DNA from: Anaerorhabdus sp036636695 | GTDB lineage: Bacteria > Bacillota_I > Bacilli_A > Erysipelotrichales > Erysipelotrichaceae | Assembly: GCF_036636695.1 (NCBI RefSeq) | Contig: NZ_JAVWNW010000007.1 | Strand: one strand, 5' to 3' | DNA: 64,000 bases | In this document: in pieces, positions 58,220 through 64,000 of the stretch | How positions within the stretch are numbered: the stretch's first letter is position 1 | Layout of the letters: every line of letters starts with the position of its first letter | Notes under the pieces: model-generated | Databases searched by the model: none | Told to the model about the DNA's origin: nothing | The model's input: only the letters and a program-made list of their open reading frames with translations | Program-made: the position numbers and the translations under genes

Positions 58220-59233
58220 ATGTATCACATAAGAATGAAAGGCTCTCATTATGAGGCAGGTTTTAAGTTTGGAAGTACACTAAAAAAGAATGGTATTGTC
58301 TTTAAATCATGTCCAACATTTGATATCACAGATGATATGTTCGAATTTACAGAAAAATGCTTACCTATCTATCAACAATATTATCCAGAAATACTCGATG
58401 AAATAAAAGGTATGTCCGATGGACAAGGAATTTCTTTTAAATTCTTGTCTACACTACTATGTTCAATGTATTGCTTTTCACCCGATCACCATTGTTCATG
58501 CTTTGCGATTAGCAATGGTACTACAATGCTGTTAGCTAGAAATAGTGATTTCCTTGTTTCATTAGAAAAATTATATATGAATTGTATGTATTCATTGAAA
58601 GATAGTTATTCCTTTAATGGCAATACTACCGCATTTATTGAAATGGAAGATGGTATGAACGAGCATAATCTTGCTATTGGATTTACTTTTGTATATCCTA
58701 CTAAAATAAAACCGGGAATAAATGCAGGACTACTCTTAAGAATGATTCTTGAAAAGTGTAAAACGATTGATGAAGCAATCACGCTTCTAAAAAATATTCC
58801 AATAGCTTCTCAACAAACATATACGTTAATTGACATAACAGGAAAAATTGTTGTTATTGAATGTAATTGCGATCATGTTGTATGTTTATACCCAAATACA
58901 AATGAAGATTTTGTTTGCACAGCCAACAGATTTAATTCAGCTATTCTGTTATCTTATAACAAGCCTACAAATTTTGATGACTGGGATGCTAGTTTAAGAC
59001 AGCAAACTATGCTTACTGCATTACAAAATAATTCAAATAAAGATTTAACATTTGCACAAGAACTTTTAGCTGGTAAATATGGTTTCATTTGTCAATACGA
59101 TAGGAAGAAAAATGCTGATACTGTTTGGTCTTGTATCTATGATGTCAAACACGGACAAGTATTTCGTGTTGAAGGAAATCCTAGCAAAAAAATATTTTTA
59201 GAAGACACTAGAATGAAATTTAAAAAGACTTGA
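58220..59233 (+). CDS. C45/AAT-like Ntn-hydrolase (acyltransferase-type)
   Basis: 337 residues. The N-terminal half (GSHYEAGFKFGSTL; ILDEIKGMSDGQGISF) and the motif HHCSCFAISNGTTMLLARNSDFL match the acyl-CoA:6-aminopenicillanate acyltransferase / C45 family. The predicted nucleophile is Cys92, which becomes N-terminal if the proprotein self-cleaves. No signal peptide is seen. Bacterial members are poorly characterised amidases or acyltransferases, and the substrate here is unknown. It sits just after a penicillin-binding protein gene but has its own promoter. AAAGGAG precedes the ATG. Confidence 0.8.
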   Translation: MYHIRMKGSHYEAGFKFGSTLKKNGIVFKSCPTFDITDDMFEFTEKCLPIYQQYYPEILDEIKGMSDGQGISFKFLSTLLCSMYCFSPDHHCSCFAISNGTTMLLARNSDFLVSLEKLYMNCMYSLKDSYSFNGNTTAFIEMEDGMNEHNLAIGFTFVYPTKIKPGINAGLLLRMILEKCKTIDEAITLLKNIPIASQQTYTLIDITGKIVVIECNCDHVVCLYPNTNEDFVCTANRFNSAILLSYNKPTNFDDWDASLRQQTMLTALQNNSNKDLTFAQELLAGKYGFICQYDRKKNADTVWSCIYDVKHGQVFRVEGNPSKKIFLEDTRMKFKKT

Positions 59234-59250
59234 GATATTCTCAAGTCTTT
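59219..59250. terminator. Bidirectional terminator
   Basis: 12-bp perfect stem AAAGACTTGAGA / TCTCAAGTCTTT with a 3-nt loop. On the minus strand it is followed by TTTAAATTT and ends gpsA; on the plus strand it ends the C45-like gene. Confidence 0.8.
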
Positions 59251-59251
59251 A

Positions 59252-60253
59252 CTATACTTCTTCAGATTTTAAATCACGACTCATTAAATCACGGATTGCA
59301 TCAGATGGTTTTTTTCCTTCATACAATACTCGATATACTTCTTCAGTAATTGGCATATCAATATTCTGACGTTGTGCTTCTTCGTAAACAACTTTTGCAG
59401 TTCGAACGCCTTCGACTGTTTTTGTATTCTCCGCTAAGAAACGTTCCGCTGAGTTATCTTTTCCTATTTGTAATCCTGCTTGGAAGTTACGCGAATGTTG
59501 TGAAGTACAAGTAACTATTAAATCACCAACACCTGTTAACCCTAAATAAGTTTCCGGCTTACCACCTTGCGCAATTCCAAAACGTGACATTTCTGCTAAA
59601 CCACGTGTCATAAGTGCTGCGCGTGCATTATCACCTTGGTTAATACCAAATAAACAGCCACTTGCAATTGCCATTACATTCTTTAATGCAACTCCAATTT
59701 CAGCTCCAATAACATCTGTGTTTCGATAAACTCTAAACACATCATTAGAAAATAATTCTTGTACTAAAACAGCCGATTCTTCATTCTCACATACCGCATT
59801 AACGGTTGTGAGTAAGCGAATGACAACTTCTTCTGCATGTGAGGGACCAATGAGTGAAACTACATCTTGCAGTTTATCTTCGTCCATAAATCGTTTAATT
59901 ACAATTGACAATCTTTCATGAGTTTCAGGATGGAATCCTTTCGCCACATTGATTACAATAACTTTTTTAGTAAGTAGCGGATTAATCATTTTACATACCG
60001 ATTCAATCGCTATTGAAGGAACCGCCAATAAAATAATATCTGCATCTGCAACACAGTTAATATCTGTTGTTGCGCGAACATTTTCATTTAAATGTACTTC
60101 ATCCCCAAAATATTTTGAAATCTTGTGATTTTGATTAATATCATTCACTTCTAGCTCATCTTTTCCCCAAATAATTGTATTGACGTTATTGTCAACCAAT
60201 GTTTGAGCTAGTGCTGTACCCCAGCTTCCACTTCCTAAAACACATACTTTCAT
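59252..60253 (-). CDS. gpsA: Glycerol-3-phosphate dehydrogenase [NAD(P)+] GpsA
   Basis: 333 residues from the ATG at 60251-60253 behind AAGGAT; a longer frame overlaps der by 59 nt and is rejected. The NAD-binding motif VCVLGSGSWGTALAQTL, the catalytic-region Lys in EIGVALKNVMAIASG and GDNARAALMTRGLAEM are present. It makes glycerol-3-phosphate for phospholipids. It follows der by 7 nt. Confidence 0.95.
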   Translation of the reverse strand: MKVCVLGSGSWGTALAQTLVDNNVNTIIWGKDELEVNDINQNHKISKYFGDEVHLNENVRATTDINCVADADIILLAVPSIAIESVCKMINPLLTKKVIVINVAKGFHPETHERLSIVIKRFMDEDKLQDVVSLIGPSHAEEVVIRLLTTVNAVCENEESAVLVQELFSNDVFRVYRNTDVIGAEIGVALKNVMAIASGCLFGINQGDNARAALMTRGLAEMSRFGIAQGGKPETYLGLTGVGDLIVTCTSQHSRNFQAGLQIGKDNSAERFLAENTKTVEGVRTAKVVYEEAQRQNIDMPITEEVYRVLYEGKKPSDAIRDLMSRDLKSEEV

Positions 60254-60260
60254 TTTATCT

Positions 60261-61568
60261 TTATCCTTTTGCTCTTGCGATAATTCGTATTGGAGAACCA
60301 TCAAATCCAAATGACTCACGTATACGATTTTCTAAATATCGTTTATAACTAAAATGCATTAATTCTGGATCATTTACTGATAATACAAAGGTTGGTGGTG
60401 CCACTGAAACTTGTGTAGCATATAATACCTTTAATCGCTTACCATTAATTGCAGGTGCAGGAGTCATCAACTGAGCATCCATAACAACTTCATTTAATAC
60501 ATTGGTCGCAATTCTTAATTGACTATATTGATAAACATCATAAATCATTGGTAATAAATCATGGATACGTTGTTTAGTTTTTGCAGAAACAAAAAGAATT
60601 GGTGCATAACTTAAATATATAAATTCATGACGAATTTTTTCAATATATGCATTCATTGTTTTATCATCTTTTTCAACAGTATCCCATTTGTTATAGACAA
60701 TAATAATTGGTTTCCCTGCTTCATGAGCATATCCTGCTACATGTTTATCTTGTTCGAGAATACCACGTTCACCATCAATGACAAAGAGTATAACATCACT
60801 TCTCTCGATGGCAGAAAGCGCTCGTAAAACAGAATATTTTTCTACATTCTCGTAGACTTTTCCTTTTTTTCGTATCCCAGCGGTGTCAATAACTACATAA
60901 TCTTGCCCATCTTTTACAAATGGTGTATCAATTGCATCACGTGTTGTACCTTCAATTTCACTAACAATAACTCGTTCTTCATTCAAAATTGCATTTACAA
61001 TACTTGACTTACCTACATTAGGTCGGCCAATACATGCGAATCGAATACTTCCTTCATAGTCTTCACGTTTCTTATCTGGAAACAATGAAATTACTTCATC
61101 CAGTAAGTCTCCCATACCAATACCATGAACACCACTGATTGCGAAAGGATCTCCTAGACCCAAATTGTAAAACTCATAAATATTTTCAATCTTGGATGAA
61201 TCATCAATTTTATTAACAGCTAAAACAACTGGTTTGCTTTGACGTTTCAACATATTGGCAATATATTCATCATCTGAAGTGATGCCTTCTTTACCTGAAA
61301 CTACAAAAACAATAACATCTGACTCTTCAATTGCAATTTCTACTTGTGCTTTAATTTCTTCTTGAAACGGTTGATCAAGTAATTGGATACCACCTGTATC
61401 AATTACTCTAAAATCTTTAGTCAACCATTCACCTTTACCATAAATACGATCTCTCGTCACTCCTGGTGAATCCTCAACAATCGATAATCTCTCACCAATG
61501 AAACGATTAAAGATTGTTGATTTTCCCACATTAGGACGACCTACGATTGCAACAATCCCATTGATCAT
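60261..61568 (-). CDS. der: Ribosome biogenesis GTPase Der (EngA)
   Basis: 435 residues with two tandem G domains: GRPNVGKSTIFNRFI, DTGGI and NKIDD in the first; GRPNVGKSSIVNAIL, DTAGIRKKG and NKWD in the second. A C-terminal KH-like domain ends FGFDGSPIRIIARAKG. It is required for 50S assembly. It lies between cmk (18-nt gap) and gpsA, a common Firmicutes order. Confidence 0.97.
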   Translation of the reverse strand: MINGIVAIVGRPNVGKSTIFNRFIGERLSIVEDSPGVTRDRIYGKGEWLTKDFRVIDTGGIQLLDQPFQEEIKAQVEIAIEESDVIVFVVSGKEGITSDDEYIANMLKRQSKPVVLAVNKIDDSSKIENIYEFYNLGLGDPFAISGVHGIGMGDLLDEVISLFPDKKREDYEGSIRFACIGRPNVGKSSIVNAILNEERVIVSEIEGTTRDAIDTPFVKDGQDYVVIDTAGIRKKGKVYENVEKYSVLRALSAIERSDVILFVIDGERGILEQDKHVAGYAHEAGKPIIIVYNKWDTVEKDDKTMNAYIEKIRHEFIYLSYAPILFVSAKTKQRIHDLLPMIYDVYQYSQLRIATNVLNEVVMDAQLMTPAPAINGKRLKVLYATQVSVAPPTFVLSVNDPELMHFSYKRYLENRIRESFGFDGSPIRIIARAKG

Positions 61569-61586
61569 TCCAAATACCTCATTTCC

Positions 61587-62240
61587 TTAAATTTTCTTAC
61601 TTATAATTTCCTCAATCTTTGAAACAACTTCTTCAATAGATAAATTTGAAGAATCTACTTCAATTGCATCATCTGCCTTTTTTAAAGGGCTATGCTCACG
61701 ATGACTATCTTGATAGTCACGTGCTTCAATCTCTTTAGTAAGCACTTCTAAATCGCTCTCAACGCCTTTTTCAAGGTTCTCTTTATATCTTCTCTCAGCT
61801 CTTGCTTTCGCAGATGCTGTTAAGAATATTTTTACTTCTGCATCTTTTAATACAACTGTACCAATATCACGGCCATCCATAATAACACCTTTTGATTTGG
61901 CCATTTCTTGTTGGCGACGAACCAACTCTTCTCGCACCAAAGGCAACTTAGAAACATTGCTCGCACCCATAGACATTTCATTCGTACGAATTTCTAAGTT
62001 CACTTGTTTACCATCTAAATAAATTGAACCATCTGGTTTTAATTCAATAACTGTATTTTCAATCATTGATATGATTTTTTGTTCATCATCAATTGCAATA
62101 CCTTCAAGTTTAGCCTTATACGCAACACAGCGATACATTGCACCTGAATCAAGATGTACATATTGGTATTTTTTAGCTAATGCTTTTGCAATTGTACTTT
62201 TCCCTGCTGCACTAGGGCCATCGATAGCTATATTAATCAT
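61587..62240 (-). CDS. cmk: Cytidylate kinase Cmk
   Basis: 217 residues from the ATG at 62238-62240; a GTG one codon earlier shares bases with the previous stop. The P-loop IAIDGPSAAGKSTIAKAL, the CMP-binding region LDSGAMYRCVAYKA and MDGRDIGTVVL, and the lid ARAERRYKE are typical. It phosphorylates CMP and dCMP. Confidence 0.96.
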   Translation of the reverse strand: MINIAIDGPSAAGKSTIAKALAKKYQYVHLDSGAMYRCVAYKAKLEGIAIDDEQKIISMIENTVIELKPDGSIYLDGKQVNLEIRTNEMSMGASNVSKLPLVREELVRRQQEMAKSKGVIMDGRDIGTVVLKDAEVKIFLTASAKARAERRYKENLEKGVESDLEVLTKEIEARDYQDSHREHSPLKKADDAIEVDSSNLSIEEVVSKIEEIISKKI

Positions 62241-62242
62241 CA

Positions 62243-63052
62243 CTAAATAATACCTCTATTTAAAAGTAACCAGTAACCAACAACACCAATTACAACAAGT
62301 AATGCAAGAATTAAAATAACTAAAATAAAGTTGAGAATACGATTAGAGTTATTAACTCTTTCTTCCATTTGATCAAGATTACCACGATAGTTATCTAATT
62401 GTGCTTTCATTTTTGTTGTTTCTTCAAGCAATTGCAAACGTTGGGTTTGCTCTTCCTTTAATCTTTTTGCAAAACTAAAAGGTAGATGTACTTCTTCGTA
62501 ATTATCCTCTTCTTCATCACCATCATCAAAGACTTCATAGTCACCTACTTCATCATTCAACATCTTACTTAATTCTGATGATATTTGTGTATTCATCTTT
62601 GTATCTTGTTGAAGAAATGGAATATCTGTTGTTTCTGCACCATCTGACACAAACTCATAATCATGGCTCTTTAAAATAGAAGATTCCTTAAGATCTTTTT
62701 CTTCTGGCTTGTCGCCTCTTAACTCTTTAAGAATGTTAATTTGTGTATTTTCATTTAACATTCTTCCTTTTTCACGGTTATACTGTTTAACTTCATGAAT
62801 ATATTCATCTAAGTATTCATTATTAAAAGTTGAAACGTCTTTCATTTCATTCGTTTCATCAAATGAACTCATATATTCATAATTGCTATCTACTGGCTCA
62901 TGACTTGGAACAGTTCCTAAACGTGTAGAATCAATTTTATTTAGTCTTTCCGTAAATTGTGACAATTCCTTTGTGTCTATTTGCCCTTCAGAATCATTTT
63001 GTAAATGTTCTCTAAGTTCTTGATATTTTGCTGTACGCGAATACTTTCCCAT
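62243..63052 (-). CDS. Acidic tail-anchored protein of unknown function
   Basis: 269 residues. The first 190 residues are hydrophilic and low in recognisable folds, with a strongly acidic stretch (YEVFDDGDEEEDNYEEVH). A coiled coil follows (about 195-240; AKRLKEEQTQRLQLLEET, QLDNYRGNLDQMEERVNN). A single C-terminal membrane segment (NFILVILILALLVVIGVVGY) is followed by only seven residues, so the protein should face the cytoplasm. Family not recognised. Its stop overlaps the start region of cmk. Confidence 0.7.
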   Translation of the reverse strand: MGKYSRTAKYQELREHLQNDSEGQIDTKELSQFTERLNKIDSTRLGTVPSHEPVDSNYEYMSSFDETNEMKDVSTFNNEYLDEYIHEVKQYNREKGRMLNENTQINILKELRGDKPEEKDLKESSILKSHDYEFVSDGAETTDIPFLQQDTKMNTQISSELSKMLNDEVGDYEVFDDGDEEEDNYEEVHLPFSFAKRLKEEQTQRLQLLEETTKMKAQLDNYRGNLDQMEERVNNSNRILNFILVILILALLVVIGVVGYWLLLNRGII

Positions 63053-63076
63053 AAAAGCCTCCTCATAATCATATCA

Positions 63077-63085
63077 ATTATACCA
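63077..63085 (-). promoter_or_regulatory. Extended -10 promoter of the cmk-der-gpsA run
   Basis: Perfect TGGTATAAT on the minus strand, 24 nt before the tail-anchored protein gene, with GAGGAGG behind it. Confidence 0.65.
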
Positions 63086-63119
63086 TAAACACACGATTTT
63101 CATTGAAAAATTTACATAA

Positions 63120-63722
63120 TTATTTCTTTAGTATTGGAGAAATATGTTTATAAAGCATGATTGTAATCACCGCAACAACAATCGCCTTCACTAAATTGAA
63201 AGGTGTTGTAGCAAATAGTACAAATGTAAACTTATCATTAATAAATGGAACAAGTTGTTTTCCCATATCAATAATTGTATTTAAATCCATATGAAAGAAA
63301 AATGAGTATGCTGGAATTAGTACAAAATAATTCATAATTAATCCAACTACTGTCATTGAAATTCCTCCAATGACTAATCCAATAATCGCATTTTTCTTAT
63401 TCTTATTTTTGAAATATATTGCGCTTGCAGGTACAACAAATGCACACCCGATTATAAAATTTGCGAATTCTCCTACAAATGCTGTTGTCGTAGGTTTAAA
63501 AAGCATGTATAAAACAATTTTCAACGCTTCAATAATCATTGCTACAATTGGTCCAAATGCAAAGCCACCCACTAATACTGCTACTTCACTAAAATCAATT
63601 TTGTAAAATGGTGGTGCAATAAACGCAATTGGAAAATCGAAATACATGAGTATAAATGCAATCACTGATAAAATTGCAATACTCGCCATGGTTTTTGTGG
63701 TTAATACTTTTCTTGTTGTCAT
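63120..63722 (-). CDS. ribU: Riboflavin ECF transporter substrate-binding subunit RibU
   Basis: 200 residues with about six membrane segments. The motif PPFYKIDFSEVAVLVGGFAFGP and the segment MNYFVLIPAYSF are characteristic of RibU. It binds riboflavin and works with a shared ECF energising module (EcfA, EcfA', EcfT) encoded elsewhere. The FMN riboswitch directly upstream confirms the substrate. Confidence 0.95.
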   Translation of the reverse strand: MTTRKVLTTKTMASIAILSVIAFILMYFDFPIAFIAPPFYKIDFSEVAVLVGGFAFGPIVAMIIEALKIVLYMLFKPTTTAFVGEFANFIIGCAFVVPASAIYFKNKNKKNAIIGLVIGGISMTVVGLIMNYFVLIPAYSFFFHMDLNTIIDMGKQLVPFINDKFTFVLFATTPFNLVKAIVVAVITIMLYKHISPILKK

Positions 63723-63744
63723 AATTTTTCCTCCTCAATGACCT

Positions 63745-63770
63745 AATAAAAAAAGGTTTCACAAAACCTT
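63745..63770 (-). terminator. Expression-platform terminator of the FMN riboswitch
   Basis: 7-bp stem AAGGTTT / AAACCTT with a 4-nt loop and T7 on the minus strand, between the aptamer and ribU. It would form when FMN is bound. Confidence 0.8.
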
Positions 63771-63797
63771 AGGACCTTCAACAAAAGAAAAAAACAT

Positions 63798-63901
63798 TCT
63801 TTCATCCAGACTTTACTGTCGCCACTGGAATCTAACCAGTTCCTGCCATTTCGGCTCGCGGGGTATACCGCCGGTCGGGAATCTAACCCTGCCCTGAAGT
63901 T
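63798..63901 (-). ncRNA. FMN riboswitch (RFN element)
   Basis: On the minus strand the aptamer starts CTTCAGGGCAGGG, continues TTCCCGACCGGCGGTA, then GCGAGCC and CAGTGGCGACAG, and ends TCTGGATGAAAGA. These are the invariant RFN blocks in the correct order. It controls ribU by transcription attenuation. Confidence 0.96.
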
Positions 63902-63912
63902 TTATCATACTT

Positions 63913-63941
63913 ATTTTAATAGATTGTGAACGTTTTGTCTA
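63913..63941 (-). promoter_or_regulatory. Promoter of the riboswitch-ribU transcript
   Basis: On the minus strand TAGACA (63936-63941), a 17-bp spacer and TAAAAT (63913-63918), just upstream of the aptamer. Confidence 0.7.
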
Positions 63942-64000
63942 CCGCAAATAGCTTCCACGTGTAAAACACGTGGTTCTGACTTAACCCTATAAGGGCTATT
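63942..64000 (+). mobile_element. Possible IS200/IS605-type left end (partial, tentative)
   Basis: The last 60 bases hold the perfect stem-loop CCACGTG-TAAAA-CACGTGG (63955-63973) followed by GACTTAACCCTATAAGGGCTATT with a second small repeat (CCCTATAAGGG). The pattern of a subterminal hairpin and then a leader recalls the left ends of IS200-like elements, whose tnpA would lie beyond the window. No coding part is visible, so this is a suggestion only. Confidence 0.3.

Noticed and set aside
1..64000. CRISPR arrays, tRNA or rRNA genes
   Set aside because: No regularly spaced repeats and no cloverleaf or rRNA-like sequence were noticed on reading either strand.

Overview
The window is AT-rich, low-GC Bacillota DNA. 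It has PolC together with a short DnaE, a Gram-positive DivIB, Prp protease with an N-terminally extended L27, FakA plus a DegV protein, mannose-family PTS genes, extended -10 promoters and AGGAGG-type ribosome binding sites. NfnAB points to a fermentative anaerobe. A member of Erysipelotrichia is my best guess from gene content; no rRNA is present to confirm it.

Layout. 1-8.5 kb: nusA (cut by the edge), rimP, polC, then nfnBA. 8.5-10.5 kb: two small plus-strand envelope genes and a DyP peroxidase. 10.6-22.2 kb: galactose block, mglBAC with a divergent LacI-type regulator, an IS3/IS150-like element, and galK-galM attached to rnc-recG in one run. 22.2-31 kb: an S66 carboxypeptidase with a CdaR-like regulator, a GH1 enzyme, a mannose-type PTS operon with a SIS protein, its GntR/UTRA repressor and a UTRA-only protein without a DNA-binding domain. 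31-37 kb: fakA, an Asp23 protein, murG-murB-divIB. 37-39.7 kb: a self-cleaving-type repressor divergent from a Y-family polymerase, a 77-residue protein and an SRAP protein, with a palindromic operator between them. 39.7-46.4 kb: an AAA ATPase and a DUF2785 protein, ruvAB, obg, rpmA-prp-rplU with an L21-type leader. 46.6-54 kb: pyrBI, a tRNA methyltransferase, a two-component system and dnaE. 54-60 kb: DegV, a class A penicillin-binding protein, a C45 acyltransferase-like protein. 59-64 kb: gpsA, der, cmk, a tail-anchored protein, and ribU under an FMN riboswitch. A possible IS200-like end lies at the right edge.

Most of the window is housekeeping. The parts most worth a second look are: (1) the repressor / Y-polymerase / small protein / SRAP cassette with its operators and a coupled small membrane protein; (2) the HTH-less UTRA protein overlapping a complete GntR-UTRA regulator; (3) galMK welded to recG-rnc; (4) leader hairpins in front of pyrB and rimP. 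No CRISPR array, tRNA, rRNA or prophage was seen. Start codons were re-chosen where a Shine-Dalgarno sequence pointed to an internal start.
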